From assembly GCF_036053395.1 (NCBI RefSeq), contig NZ_CP107942.1, positions 10,468,001-10,532,000 on the forward strand: DNA of 64,000 nucleotides, read 5' to 3'. Both the position numbers and the translations under genes were made by a program. Positions 29,012 to 38,066 of this stretch are shown in pieces; the stretch's first letter is position 1; each line of letters opens with the position of its first letter. This DNA is from Actinoplanes sp. NBC_00393. GTDB lineage: Bacteria; Actinomycetota; Actinomycetes; Mycobacteriales; Micromonosporaceae. The notes beneath the pieces were generated by a model that was given only the letters and a program-made list of their open reading frames with translations, did no database searches and was not told the DNA's origin.

Positions 29012-29737
29012 GTGAAAAACGAGGTGCTGATCCAGATCGGCTCGGTGGCGTCCGCCACCGTGTCGGACGGGCGCACCCGTGACCGGGTCGCACAGCTGCT
29101 CCTGACGCGTGGCGCCACGACCGCCGCCGAGCTCGGGGCCGAGCTGGGGCTGAGCCCGGCCGCCATCCGCAAGCACCTCGACGCCATGCTCGCCGAGGAC
29201 CTCGTGGAGACGCGCGAGCTGCGCAGCGACAAGCCCCGCGGCCGCGGCCGCCCGGCGAAGGCGTTCGTGCTCACCGCCGCCGGCCGCGAGGATCTGAACC
29301 CGCACCACTACGACGGCATCGCCACTGCCGCGCTGCGCTGGATCGCCGACAACCACGGTCCGGAGGCGGTGAGCGCGTTCGCCTCCGCCCAGGTCCAGGC
29401 GCTCGGGGATCGGCTGGCGGCGGCGCTGCGGTCGGCCGGTCACGATCCGATCGCCCGCGCGGAGGCGCTCGCTGAGGCGCTGACCGCGGAAGGCTACGCT
29501 GCCAGTGCGACCACGATCGCGTCCGGCGGGCAGCTGTGCCAGCATCACTGTCCGGTGGCTCACGTGGCTGCCGAGTTTCCTCAGCTGTGCGACGCCGAGA
29601 CCGAAGTCATCTCGCGGCTCATCGGCACCCACGTGCAGCGTCTCGCCACCATCGCGCACGGCGACGGGGTGTGCACCACGCACATCCCGGCCTCGTCGGG
29701 CGCACCCACCGCAATCACGGTTAGGACAGATACATGA
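29012..29737 (+). CDS. sufR: Fe-S cluster-dependent repressor SufR
   Basis: DeoR/ArsR-type winged helix regulator of the SUF operon, 241 residues. HTH at about 28-70 ([30 protein letters not shown]) and a C-terminal CxxxC-x12-C pattern (CQHHC...C) that carries the Fe-S cluster in SufR proteins. It senses cluster status and represses suf when clusters are sufficient. Its TGA overlaps the sufB ATG (ATGA), so it is the first gene of the operon and probably autoregulated. Confidence 0.94.
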   Translation: MKNEVLIQIGSVASATVSDGRTRDRVAQLLLTRGATTAAELGAELGLSPAAIRKHLDAMLAEDLVETRELRSDKPRGRGRPAKAFVLTAAGREDLNPHHYDGIATAALRWIADNHGPEAVSAFASAQVQALGDRLAAALRSAGHDPIARAEALAEALTAEGYAASATTIASGGQLCQHHCPVAHVAAEFPQLCDAETEVISRLIGTHVQRLATIAHGDGVCTTHIPASSGAPTAITVRTDT

Positions 29738-31155
29738 CTGACCAGATCGTCACTCAGGAAGAGCACCTCGCCGCTCTTGGTCGGTATGAATACGGCTGGG
29801 CCGACGCCGACCACGCGGGCGCGACCGCCCAGCGCGGGCTGTCCGAAGCGGTGGTGCGCAACATCTCGGCGCTCAAGAGCGAGCCGCAGTGGATGCTCGA
29901 CCTGCGCCTGAAGGGCCTGCGGCTGTTCGACCGCAAGCCCATGCCGAACTGGGGCGCCGACCTCACCGGCATCGACTTCCAGAACATCAAGTACTTCGTG
30001 CGTTCCACCGAGAAGCAGGCCGCTTCCTGGGAGGACCTGCCCGAGGACATCAAGGCGACGTACGACAAGCTCGGCATCCCCGAGGCGGAGAAGCAGCGCC
30101 TCGTCGCCGGTGTCGCCGCGCAGTACGAGTCGGAGGTCGTCTACCACGCGATCCGTGAGGACCTCGAGGCGCAGGGCGTCCTGTTCCTGGACACCGACAC
30201 CGCGCTGAAGGAGCACGAAGAGCTCTTCAAGGAGTACTTCGGCACCGTCATCCCGGTCGGCGACAACAAGTTCGCCGCGCTGAACACCAGCGTGTGGTCC
30301 GGCGGGTCGTTCATCTACGTGCCGAAGGGCGTGCACGTGGACATCCCGCTGCAGGCCTACTTCCGGATCAACACGGAGAACATGGGCCAGTTCGAGCGGA
30401 CCCTGATCATCGCCGACGAGGGCTCGTACGTGCACTACGTCGAGGGCTGCACCGCGCCGATCTACTCGTCCGACTCGCTGCACTCCGCGGTCGTCGAGAT
30501 CGTCGTGAAGAAGAACGCCCGGGTGCGTTACACGACCATCCAGAACTGGTCGAACAACGTCTACAACCTGGTCACCAAGCGCGCCACCTGCGAAGAGGGC
30601 GCGACCATGGAGTGGGTCGACGGCAACATCGGCTCCAAGGTGACGATGAAGTACCCGGCCGTCTACATGACCGGCGCGCACGCCAAGGGCGAGGTTCTGT
30701 CGATCGCCATGGCCGGCGAGGGCCAGCACCAGGACTCCGGCGCCAAGATGGTGCATGCCGCGCCGCACACCTCCTCGACGATCATCTCGAAGTCGATCGC
30801 GCGGGGTGGCGGCCGGACGTCGTACCGGGGTCTGGTGCAGGTGCTCGAGGGCTCGTCGAACTCGAAGAGCACGGTCAAGTGCGACGCGCTCCTGGTCGAC
30901 ACGATCTCCCGGTCGGACACGTACCCGTACGTCGACATCCGCGAGGACGACGTGAACATGGGTCACGAGGCGACCGTCTCCAAGGTCAGCGAGGACCAGC
31001 TCTTCTACCTGATGAGCCGCGGCCTGACCGAGGACGAGGCGATGGCGATGATCGTGCGTGGCTTCATCGAGCCGATCGCCAAGGAGCTCCCGATGGAGTA
31101 CGCGCTCGAGCTGAACCGCCTGATCGAGCTCCAGATGGAAGGGGCTGTGGGTTAA
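29734..31155 (+). CDS. sufB: Fe-S cluster assembly scaffold SufB
   Basis: SufB is the scaffold of the SufBC2D complex. 473 residues, with the right-handed beta-helix core ([27 protein letters not shown]) and the conserved C-terminal [20 protein letters not shown] segment. ATG overlaps the sufR stop; AGGAC lies upstream. Length is normal for the family. Confidence 0.96.
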   Translation: MTDQIVTQEEHLAALGRYEYGWADADHAGATAQRGLSEAVVRNISALKSEPQWMLDLRLKGLRLFDRKPMPNWGADLTGIDFQNIKYFVRSTEKQAASWEDLPEDIKATYDKLGIPEAEKQRLVAGVAAQYESEVVYHAIREDLEAQGVLFLDTDTALKEHEELFKEYFGTVIPVGDNKFAALNTSVWSGGSFIYVPKGVHVDIPLQAYFRINTENMGQFERTLIIADEGSYVHYVEGCTAPIYSSDSLHSAVVEIVVKKNARVRYTTIQNWSNNVYNLVTKRATCEEGATMEWVDGNIGSKVTMKYPAVYMTGAHAKGEVLSIAMAGEGQHQDSGAKMVHAAPHTSSTIISKSIARGGGRTSYRGLVQVLEGSSNSKSTVKCDALLVDTISRSDTYPYVDIREDDVNMGHEATVSKVSEDQLFYLMSRGLTEDEAMAMIVRGFIEPIAKELPMEYALELNRLIELQMEGAVG

Positions 31156-31196
31156 TCACCCCGGCCATCTGTTGGTAAAGCGGACATAAGGAAGAA

Positions 31197-32324
31197 ATGA
31201 CTACCGAGGCCATCGCCCCGCCGAGCACCAAGTCGCAGGTGCTGCGCTCCTTCGACGTCACCGACTTCCCGGCCCTGAACGGGCTGGAGGAGGAGTGGCG
31301 CTTCACCCCGCTGAAGCGGCTGCGTGACCTGGTCAAGGCCACGTCGTTGACCGGCGCCGCGCCGTCCGTCGAGTACGGCGACCTGCCGGCCGGCGTGACG
31401 GTGACCTCCGCTGCTTCGGTGCAGGACGTGCTCACGCCGTTCGACCGGATCAGCGCCCTGGCCTACGGCTCGGCCGCCGGTGTCACCCTCATCGAGGTGG
31501 CGGCCGAGGCCGAGCTCGCCGAGCCCGCTGTCATCCGGCTGGTCGGCAAGGGCGGCGACGCGGCGGCCGCGCGCACCTACGTGAAGCTGGGCAACTTCGC
31601 CAAGGCGACGATCGTTCTGGAGCAGACCGGCTCGGTCACCCTCGCGGACAACATCGAGGTCGTGCTCGGCGACAGCGCCCAGCTGACCTTCGTGACGCTC
31701 GCCGAGTGGGACCGCGACGCCGTCCAAGCGCAGCACGTCAAGTTCCGGGTCGGCAAGGATGCCCGGGTCCAGCACGTGCAGGTCACTCTCGGCGGCGACC
31801 TGGTCCGGCAGTTCACCAGCGTGGAGTACGCGGGACGCGGCGGCGACGCCGAGCTCTGGGGTCTGTACTTCGCCGACTCCGGTCAGCACCACGAGCACCG
31901 CCAGCTGGTCGACCACAGCGTTCCGGACTGCCGCAGCTACGTGGGTTACCGCGGGGCGCTGCAGGGGGCGTCGGCGCACACCGTCTGGGTCGGCGACGTG
32001 CTGATCCGGGCGGCGGCGACCGGCACCGACACGTACGAGATCAACCGGAACCTGGTCCTGACCGACGGGGCGCGCGCCGACTCGGTGCCGAACCTGGAGA
32101 TCGAGACCGGCGAGGTCGCCGGCGCCGGCCACGCGAGCGCGACCGGCCGTTTCGACGACGAGCAGCTGTTCTACCTGATGGCCCGCGGCATCCCCGAGGA
32201 GGAGGCCCGCAAGCTGGTGGTTCGCGGCTTCTTCGCCGAGCTGATCAACAAGATCCCGGTCGAGGAGCTCCGCGAGCGCCTGGGCGACGCGGTCGAGGCC
32301 CGGCTGGCCTCGTCAGGCTCATGA
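31197..32324 (+). CDS. sufD: Fe-S cluster assembly protein SufD
   Basis: Paralogue and partner of SufB. 375 residues: WRFTPLKRL near the N-terminus, the beta-helix domain, and LFYLMARGIPEEEARKLVVRGFF at the C-terminus. AAGGAAG lies 5 nt before the ATG. The stop overlaps the next ATG by 4 nt. Confidence 0.95.
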   Translation: MTTEAIAPPSTKSQVLRSFDVTDFPALNGLEEEWRFTPLKRLRDLVKATSLTGAAPSVEYGDLPAGVTVTSAASVQDVLTPFDRISALAYGSAAGVTLIEVAAEAELAEPAVIRLVGKGGDAAAARTYVKLGNFAKATIVLEQTGSVTLADNIEVVLGDSAQLTFVTLAEWDRDAVQAQHVKFRVGKDARVQHVQVTLGGDLVRQFTSVEYAGRGGDAELWGLYFADSGQHHEHRQLVDHSVPDCRSYVGYRGALQGASAHTVWVGDVLIRAAATGTDTYEINRNLVLTDGARADSVPNLEIETGEVAGAGHASATGRFDDEQLFYLMARGIPEEEARKLVVRGFFAELINKIPVEELRERLGDAVEARLASSGS

Positions 32325-32656
32325 CCTTCGAGTACGTCGGTCCGGTGACGGACGTGGCCAAGGGCACCGCTCTCCAGGTGGAGCTCGACAGCGGCATCGA
32401 GGTCGCGGTCGTGCACGCCGACGACGACAACTTCTACGCGGTCCGTGACGAGTGCAGTCACGCTTCCGTGGCGCTCTCCGAGGGGGAGGTGGACGGGTGC
32501 ACGCTGGAGTGCTGGCTGCACGGCTCCCGCTTCGACCTGCGCACCGGTGAGCCTTCCGGACCGCCGGCCTTCTCGCCGGTGGCGACCTTCGCCGTCGAGA
32601 TCCGCGACGGTGACATCTACGTTTCGACGACACCGAGTAATGGAGTAGAGCCGTGA
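32321..32656 (+). CDS. Rieske-type ferredoxin in the SUF operon
   Basis: 111 residues, one Rieske domain with CSHASV and CWLHGSRFD (CxH...CxxH) binding a 2Fe-2S cluster. It resembles the small non-heme-oxygenase ferredoxin subunits and recurs between sufD and sufC in actinobacteria. A role in supplying electrons for cluster assembly is plausible but inferred from position. Overlaps sufD (ATGA) and sufC (GTGA). Confidence 0.92.
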   Translation: MTFEYVGPVTDVAKGTALQVELDSGIEVAVVHADDDNFYAVRDECSHASVALSEGEVDGCTLECWLHGSRFDLRTGEPSGPPAFSPVATFAVEIRDGDIYVSTTPSNGVEP

Positions 32657-33411
32657 GCACCCTGGAGATCCGCGACCTGCAGGTTTCGGTGAAGCTGCCC
32701 GAGGGCGAGCTGAAGCCGATCCTGTCCGGTGTCGACCTGACCGTGAAGGCCGGCGAGACCCACGCCATCATGGGCCCGAACGGCTCCGGCAAGTCGACCC
32801 TGGCCTACTCGATCGCGGGCCACCCGAAGTACGAGATCACCGGCGGAACGGTGCACCTCGACGGGGTGGACGTGCTCGAGCTGAGCGTGGACGAGCGCGC
32901 CCGGGCCGGTCTCTTCCTCGCCATGCAGTACCCGGTCGAGGTCCCCGGCGTCTCGGTGGCGAACTTCCTGCGGACCGCGAAGACCGCGATCGACGGCGAG
33001 GCGCCCAAGCTGCGTACCTGGGCCGGCGAGCTGCGGGGCGCCATGGAGAAGCTGCAGATGGACCCCGCGTTCGCCCAGCGCAACGTGAACGAGGGCTTCT
33101 CCGGCGGTGAGAAGAAGCGGCACGAGATCATGCAGCTCGAGCTGCTCAAGCCGAAGGTCGCGATCCTCGACGAGACCGACTCCGGCCTCGACATCGACGC
33201 CCTGCGCGTGGTCAGCGAGGGTGTGAACCGGGTTCGCGCGACCGGGACGACCGGCTTCCTCCTGATCACCCACTACACCCGGATCCTGCGCTACATCAAG
33301 CCGGACTTCGTGCACGTCTTCGTGGGCGGCAAGATCGTCCAGGAGGGTGGCCCGGAGCTCGCCGAGCAGCTCGAGGCCGAGGGTTACGAGAAGTTCCTGA
33401 CCAAGGCCTGA
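32653..33411 (+). CDS. sufC: Fe-S cluster assembly ATPase SufC
   Basis: ABC-type ATPase of SufBCD, 252 residues. Walker A GPNGSGKST (~39-47), signature FSGGEKKRHE, Walker B VAILDETDSGLD. The SufC-specific LETDSGLD-like extension after Walker B is present. The GTG start overlaps the upstream stop. Confidence 0.97.
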   Translation: MSTLEIRDLQVSVKLPEGELKPILSGVDLTVKAGETHAIMGPNGSGKSTLAYSIAGHPKYEITGGTVHLDGVDVLELSVDERARAGLFLAMQYPVEVPGVSVANFLRTAKTAIDGEAPKLRTWAGELRGAMEKLQMDPAFAQRNVNEGFSGGEKKRHEIMQLELLKPKVAILDETDSGLDIDALRVVSEGVNRVRATGTTGFLLITHYTRILRYIKPDFVHVFVGGKIVQEGGPELAEQLEAEGYEKFLTKA

Positions 33412-33421
33412 GGGGTTTCCG

Positions 33422-34651
33422 ATGAGCTTTGACGTCGAGCGGGTCCGCAAGGACTTCCCGATCTTCCAGCGTGAGGTCAACGGCCACCCGCTGGTCTACC
33501 TGGACAGCGCCAACACCTCGCAGAAACCGGTGCAGGTGCTCGACGTCATGCGCGCGCACCAGGAGCGGTACAACGGCAACGTGTCCCGCTCGGTGCACAC
33601 ACTCGGGACCGAGTCGACCGAGGCGTACGAAGGCGCCCGATCGAAGATCGCGTCCTTCATCGGCGCGGCGAGCCCGGACGAGGTGGTGTTCACCAAGAAC
33701 TCCACCGAGGCGATCAACCTGGTCGCCCACTCGGCCGGGCAGCTGCTCCGGCTCGGGCCGGGGGACGAGATCGTGATCTCCGAGATGGAGCATCACTCGA
33801 ACATCGTCCCCTGGCAGCTCCTCTGTGAGCGGACCGGCGCCACGCTGCGCTGGTTCGGCATCACCGACGAGGGCCGCCTCGACGAGTCTTCACTGGACTC
33901 GCTGATCACGCCGCGGACCAAGATCGTTTCGGTCGTGCACATGTCCAACGTGCTCGGCACGGTCAACGACGTGTCCCGGATCTCGGAGCGCGCGCACGAG
34001 GTCGGTGCGCTGGTGATGCTCGACTGCTCGCAATCCGTGCCGCACCTGCCGATCGATGTTTCGTCGCTCGGCGCCGACCTGATCGCGTTCACCGGGCACA
34101 AGATGCTCGGCCCGACCGGGATCGGCGTGCTCTGGGGCCGCTTCGAGCTGCTGTCGCAGCTGCCGCCGTTCCTGGCCGGCGGCTCGATGATCGAGACGGT
34201 CACGATGACCGGGACCACCTACGCCGCGCCGCCGGCGCGGTTCGAGGCCGGCACTCCGCCGATCACCGAGGCCATCGGCCTCGGCGCGGCCGTCGATTAC
34301 CTCAGCGGGCTGGGCATGGAGGCGATCCACCAGCACGAACAGGACATCACACGGTACGCGCTGAGCACCCTTACCGCTGTCCCCGGCGTACGGATCTTCG
34401 GGCCCTCCTCGGTTGAAGGGCGCGGCGGCACGGTGTCGTTCGGCGTCGACGGGGTACATCCGCACGACGTGGGCCAGATTCTCGACGCGCTCGGAGTCGA
34501 GGTGCGGGTCGGCCACCACTGCGCGCGGCCGGTCTGCTCCCGCTTCAGCGTGCCGGCGATGACGCGGGCCTCGTTCTACCTCTACACGACCACGGACGAG
34601 ATCGACGCCCTGGCGCGCGGTCTCGACCAGGTGCGGAAGGTGTTCGGCTGA
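33422..34651 (+). CDS. sufS: Cysteine desulfurase SufS
   Basis: PLP enzyme that takes sulfur from cysteine for cluster assembly. 409 residues; PLP Lys in TGHKMLGPTG (K227), catalytic Cys in HHCARPVC (about C367). ATG lies 10 nt after sufC with GAGG upstream. Its TGA shares one base with the sufU ATG. Confidence 0.97.
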   Translation: MSFDVERVRKDFPIFQREVNGHPLVYLDSANTSQKPVQVLDVMRAHQERYNGNVSRSVHTLGTESTEAYEGARSKIASFIGAASPDEVVFTKNSTEAINLVAHSAGQLLRLGPGDEIVISEMEHHSNIVPWQLLCERTGATLRWFGITDEGRLDESSLDSLITPRTKIVSVVHMSNVLGTVNDVSRISERAHEVGALVMLDCSQSVPHLPIDVSSLGADLIAFTGHKMLGPTGIGVLWGRFELLSQLPPFLAGGSMIETVTMTGTTYAAPPARFEAGTPPITEAIGLGAAVDYLSGLGMEAIHQHEQDITRYALSTLTAVPGVRIFGPSSVEGRGGTVSFGVDGVHPHDVGQILDALGVEVRVGHHCARPVCSRFSVPAMTRASFYLYTTTDEIDALARGLDQVRKVFG

Positions 34652-35106
34652 TGATGCTCGACGGTCTCTACCAGGAGATCATCCTCGACCACTACAAGAA
34701 TCCGCACGGGCGGGGACTGCGGGACCCGTTCGACGGGGAGGCGCACCACGTCAACCCGACTTGCGGGGACGAGATCACCGTACGTGTCTCCACCGACTTG
34801 TCTGATATTTCGTACGATGGGCTGGGTTGTTCCATCAGCCAGGCCTCGGCGTCGGTCCTGCACGAGCTGTTGCAGGGGCGCGACCCGGCTTCCGCCGCGG
34901 AGATCCACCACGCGTTCGTGGAGCTGATGCAGAGCCGCGGCCAGATCGAGCCGGACGAGGCGGTGCTCGGCGACGGCATCGCGTTCGCCGGGGTCGCGAA
35001 ATTCCCGGCCCGGGTCAAGTGCGCGCTGCTGCCGTGGATGGCGTTCAAGGACGCGGCGGCGCGTGCGGGCGTGGACGTGGGCGTGAGCCCGGAAGTGAAG
35101 GCATGA
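34651..35106 (+). CDS. sufU: Sulfur acceptor SufU
   Basis: Zinc-dependent sulfur-transfer partner of SufS. 151 residues: MMLDGLYQEIILDHYKNPHGRG, then the zinc ligands in NPTCGDEI (Cys with nearby Asp), LGCSISQAS and RVKCALLPW. Two adjacent ATGs (34651 and 34654) can serve as start. Confidence 0.96.
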   Translation: MMLDGLYQEIILDHYKNPHGRGLRDPFDGEAHHVNPTCGDEITVRVSTDLSDISYDGLGCSISQASASVLHELLQGRDPASAAEIHHAFVELMQSRGQIEPDEAVLGDGIAFAGVAKFPARVKCALLPWMAFKDAAARAGVDVGVSPEVKA

Positions 35107-35191
35107 TCGCTGCGTCAGCGACGGCCGGCAATGCTCGGCCGGCGCTGAGGCAGCTGCACCGAGTGCGACGGCATGCCCGAGGAGGCACAGC

Positions 35192-35776
35192 ATGACTGAC
35201 AAGACCGATACCGCTCAGACCGTGGCGACCGCCCCGGGCTCGGCCACCGACCCCTCCGTCGACGAGGTTCCGGCCTGGCTCGCCGCCGAGCGTGCCGAGG
35301 CCGCCGAGGGTGGCGAGCCGGTCGAGGTTCCGTCGGCCGCAGTCTCAGAGGCTGCCGTCTCGGAGTCTGCCGTGTCGGCGGCTGCCGTCTCGGAGGCCGC
35401 CATCTCGGCGGCCGCCTCCTCGGAGGCCGCCGACAAGCCCGCGGTCACCAAGAAGGCCTCCGTCGCCGACGTCGAAGAGGCGATGAAGGACGTCGTCGAC
35501 CCCGAGCTCGGCATCAACGTGGTCGATTTGGGCCTGGTCTACGGCACCCACATCGACGACGACAACGTGGCCACCCTGGACATGACGCTGACCTCGGCGG
35601 CCTGCCCGCTGACCGACGTGATCGAGGACCAGACCCGGCAGGCGCTGACCACCGGCCCCGGCGGCGGACTGGTCCAGGACTTCCGGATCAACTGGGTCTG
35701 GCTGCCGCCGTGGGGCCCGGACAAGATCACCGACGACGGGCGCGAGCAGTTGCGCGCGCTGGGTTTCAACGTCTGA
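35192..35776 (+). CDS. sufT: SufT-like metal-sulfur cluster assembly factor (MIP18/DUF59) with repeat-bearing N-terminus
   Basis: The C-terminal ~105 residues are the MIP18/DUF59 domain (VEEAMKDVVDPELGINVVDLGLVYG; catalytic-type Cys in LTSAACPLTDVIEDQ; VWLPPWGPDKITDDGREQLRALGF). SufT proteins help cluster maturation or carriage. The first ~85 residues are Ala/Ser/Val/Glu-rich, including six pentapeptides of AVSEA type from a 15-bp tandem array, and are probably disordered. GAGGAGG precedes the ATG. Last gene of the suf operon. Confidence 0.93.
   Translation: MTDKTDTAQTVATAPGSATDPSVDEVPAWLAAERAEAAEGGEPVEVPSAAVSEAAVSESAVSAAAVSEAAISAAASSEAADKPAVTKKASVADVEEAMKDVVDPELGINVVDLGLVYGTHIDDDNVATLDMTLTSAACPLTDVIEDQTRQALTTGPGGGLVQDFRINWVWLPPWGPDKITDDGREQLRALGFNV
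35339..35428 (+). repeat. 15-bp tandem repeat inside sufT (6 copies)
   Basis: Six in-frame units near GCCGTCTCGGAGGCT starting at 35339, 35354, 35369, 35384, 35399 and 35414. They encode AVSEA, AVSES, AVSAA, AVSEA, AISAA and ASSEA. Confidence 0.93.
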
Positions 35777-35789
35777 TCGGTACGTCTAG

Positions 35790-35820
35790 AGGGCGGTGCG
35801 GGTTCAGCGCGCCGCCCTTT
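35790..35820 (+). terminator. Terminator of the suf operon
   Basis: 11-bp stem AGGGCGGTGCG / CGCGCCGCCCT with one G-U pair, loop GGTTCAG, then TT. It begins 14 nt after the sufT stop. Its T-run overlaps the TTGTCG element of the next promoter. Confidence 0.75.
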
Positions 35821-35841
35821 GTCGTACCCCGGTGGTAGAAA
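35819..35841 (+). promoter_or_regulatory. PafBC-type promoter before the mycothiol-isomerase-family gene
   Basis: TTGTCGTAC (35819-35827), 8 nt, TAGAAA (35836-35841), with the ATG 6 nt after the -10. Its first nine bases equal those of the uvrA promoter. The last base of the -10 is A instead of T. Confidence 0.6.
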
Positions 35842-35847
35842 CCGGGA

Positions 35848-36603
35848 ATGAGCCCGATCCCGCCCTTCCCGGAGTTGTTGTCGCTGATCGTCGGCCGCTC
35901 GGCCGCCCTGCGCGACGCCGCCGCCGCAGCCCCCGACCGGAGCGTGCGCGTCCCCGGCTGTCCAGACTGGTCGCTGCACGACCTGGTCGCCCACCTCGGC
36001 GCGGTCCAGCGCTTCTGGGCCGTGACAGTCTCCCTGGCCGACGACTCCGCACCGCCCACGGTGGAGCAGCGGCCAGACCAGAGCCCGCACGGTGACCTGC
36101 TGGAGTGGTTCGAGGAGTCCACCCGGCTGTTGGTGACCGCTCTGCGGGCGGCCGGCCCTGACGCGCCGAGCTGGGCCTGGTGGGGCGCCTCCGGCGCGCC
36201 GCTGACCGCCGGGGCCGTCGCCCGGCACCAGGTGCAGGAGGCGGCCGTGCACGCGTTCGACGCCCAGGAGGCGCTGGGCAAGCCGGAGCCGCTGCCGGCC
36301 GCCGTCGCGGTCGACGGCGTGGCCGAGTTCCTGTCCGTCGGTCTCGGCTCGCTCGGGGCCTGGCCACACCGCCCAGCCCGGGTGCAGCTCCAGGCGATCG
36401 AGGGCCCGTCATGGACGGTCGACCTGTCCCCCACGGGCGCCCTCGCCGACCCAGCCGCAAGCGGCGCACCGGTCACCCGCATCCAGGGCACAGCGAGCGA
36501 GCTGGTGCTCGTGCTGTACCGCCGCATTGCCCTGGACGAGGTGCGAATCGACGGCGACCGCGCCGTCGCCGAGCAGCTCCGAGAGTGGAGCAAGATGGAT
36601 TGA
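35848..36603 (+). CDS. Maleylpyruvate isomerase family mycothiol-dependent enzyme
   Basis: 251 residues, second member of this fold in the window. The N-terminal helices carry VPGCPDWSLHDLVAHLGAVQRFW (~32-54) with the metal-binding His residues, and HQVQEAAVHAFDAQEALG supplies the third His. The C-terminal half is the SCP-like domain. Substrate unknown. Leaderless ATG with a damage-type promoter, so a stress or detoxification role is possible. Confidence 0.8.
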   Translation: MSPIPPFPELLSLIVGRSAALRDAAAAAPDRSVRVPGCPDWSLHDLVAHLGAVQRFWAVTVSLADDSAPPTVEQRPDQSPHGDLLEWFEESTRLLVTALRAAGPDAPSWAWWGASGAPLTAGAVARHQVQEAAVHAFDAQEALGKPEPLPAAVAVDGVAEFLSVGLGSLGAWPHRPARVQLQAIEGPSWTVDLSPTGALADPAASGAPVTRIQGTASELVLVLYRRIALDEVRIDGDRAVAEQLREWSKMD

Positions 36604-36630
36604 TCCCCCGTCAGGGCTTCTGAGCCTCTC

Positions 36631-36870
36631 TTGCCAGCTCGGTTGGTGGCGCTGCCCTTTGCCAGCTCGCGGTCGGTGGGGGCTGCCCATTGCCGAGTCA
36701 GCGTTGGCCACGGCGCCCTCGTCATCTTGGGTTAGTGGCGCCCGGTCAGCTTGGGTTGGTGGCGCCCGGTCAGCTTGGGTTGGTGGCGGCGCGCTCGTCA
36801 GCGCCGGTTCGTGGCGCTGTCCGTTGTCAGCTTCGGTTCGTGGCGCTGTCCCTTGTCAGCTCGGGTTTGC
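36631..36870 (+). repeat. Degenerate minisatellite, about 8 copies of 24-31 bp
   Basis: Copies centre on TCAGCTTGGGTTGGTGGCGC, e.g. at 36746 and 36770, with diverged copies on both sides. The last copy runs over the stop codon of the alpha/beta hydrolase (36856-36858). It fills the 252 nt between the two convergent genes. Confidence 0.8.
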
Positions 36871-37935
36871 GAGGAAGGAGACGAGCAAGGCGTTGGTGAG
36901 GTCGGGACGCTCCAGGCTGGGCAGGTGGCCGGCCCAGTCCAGATGCAGGTGGCGGGCGTGTGGCAGCACCCCGGCCAGATGAACCGCGATCTCCTCGAAG
37001 TCCGGCAGGTCATGCGCCCCGGATACGACCAGCGCCGGCGCGACGATCGAGCTGAGATCCACCCCGCCGTCCTCCGTGGCGCCTTGCTGCGCGTCGGCCT
37101 CCGCCTCCGCGGTGGGCTGCGAAGTGGCGAGCTCGGCATTCGCGGCGAGCTGCCGGTCGGTGGCGGATTGGGCCGGAGCCAGCTCAGCTTTCTCGGCCGG
37201 CTCAGCGGTGGTGGCGGCCTGTGCATGCGCGGCCTGTTCATGCACGGCCTGTGCATGCGCGGCCTGTGCCTGTGCTGCCTCTGCCTCTGCAGCTTGTGCT
37301 TGCGCGCCCTGAGCCGGTGCCGGTGCCGGTGCCTTTGCCTGTGCCTGTGCCTGCGCCTGTGCAGACTCTGCCTCTGCTTGGGCTTGCGCGACCTCCGACT
37401 GTGCGGCCGTTGCGTCTACGGCGAGCTGGACCTCGAAGGCGTGGCGCTGCATCATGCGGACCTTGGACCGGGTTGCTTCGTCTGCTTCCGGGCCGAGCCA
37501 GAGGTTGACGTTGAGTTCGGTGGCACCGGCAACGTCGCCGGCCTCCAGCAGGGCGTCCTCCTGGGCACCGAACTTTCGCAGCTCGACGCTCGGCTCGTGC
37601 CCACGCATCGCGGAGCAGAGCAACGCCAGCGCGCTGACTCGGGCCGGCCACCGCGCGGCGAACTCGAGCGCCACCCGGCCGCCGCCGGAGGCGCCGACCA
37701 CCGCCAGGCGTTCGATGCCGAGCGAGTCGAGCAGGTCGGCGACGTCCTGCACGTTGTCGAAGGGGCCGTCGGGAACCGGCGAATCGCCGTACCCGCTCAG
37801 GTCGCAGCGGACCACCTGGTAGCCGGCGCCGGTCAGGGCGGGCATCTGCGGATCCCACATGTGCCGGTCGCAAACGGTCGAGTGCAGGAGAAGCACGGCC
37901 GGCCCGTGGCCGGATACGTCATAAGCAAGAGTCAT
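36856..37935 (-). CDS. Alpha/beta hydrolase with ~115-residue Ala/Gln-rich insertion
   Basis: 359 residues. Residues 1-175 and 292-359 together make a normal-sized alpha/beta hydrolase: oxyanion region LLHST (16-20), nucleophile elbow GASGG (Ser83), Asp309 in SGAHD and His337 in WAGHLP. Between them lies a low-complexity stretch (about 176-291) rich in Ala, Gln and Glu, built from short repeats, which replaces or extends the cap-to-core linker. All three catalytic residues survive, so it may be active. TACGGT (37943-37948) lies 7 nt before the ATG (leaderless). Substrate unknown. Confidence 0.85.
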   Translation of the reverse strand: MTLAYDVSGHGPAVLLLHSTVCDRHMWDPQMPALTGAGYQVVRCDLSGYGDSPVPDGPFDNVQDVADLLDSLGIERLAVVGASGGGRVALEFAARWPARVSALALLCSAMRGHEPSVELRKFGAQEDALLEAGDVAGATELNVNLWLGPEADEATRSKVRMMQRHAFEVQLAVDATAAQSEVAQAQAEAESAQAQAQAQAKAPAPAPAQGAQAQAAEAEAAQAQAAHAQAVHEQAAHAQAATTAEPAEKAELAPAQSATDRQLAANAELATSQPTAEAEADAQQGATEDGGVDLSSIVAPALVVSGAHDLPDFEEIAVHLAGVLPHARHLHLDWAGHLPSLERPDLTNALLVSFLANPS

Positions 37936-37985
37936 CGAGGCGACCGTAGCCAGCCGCCTGCGACTCTGCACCAAGTTTTCGCCGG

Positions 37986-38066
37986 GCCCGGACCGACCAG
38001 CCGAGCCCGGCCCGACCAGCCGAGCCCGGCCCGACCAGCTGAACCCGGCCCGGCCAGCCGAGCCCG
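37986..38066 (+). repeat. 19-bp tandem repeat, about 4.3 copies
   Basis: Unit GCCCGGCCCGACCAGCCGA at 37986, 38005, 38024 and 38043 with a partial fifth copy. It lies between the promoter of the alpha/beta hydrolase and the VOC gene, in a 328-nt gene-free stretch. The rest of that stretch (38067-38263) turns AT-richer towards the VOC promoter and holds no gene. Confidence 0.9.
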
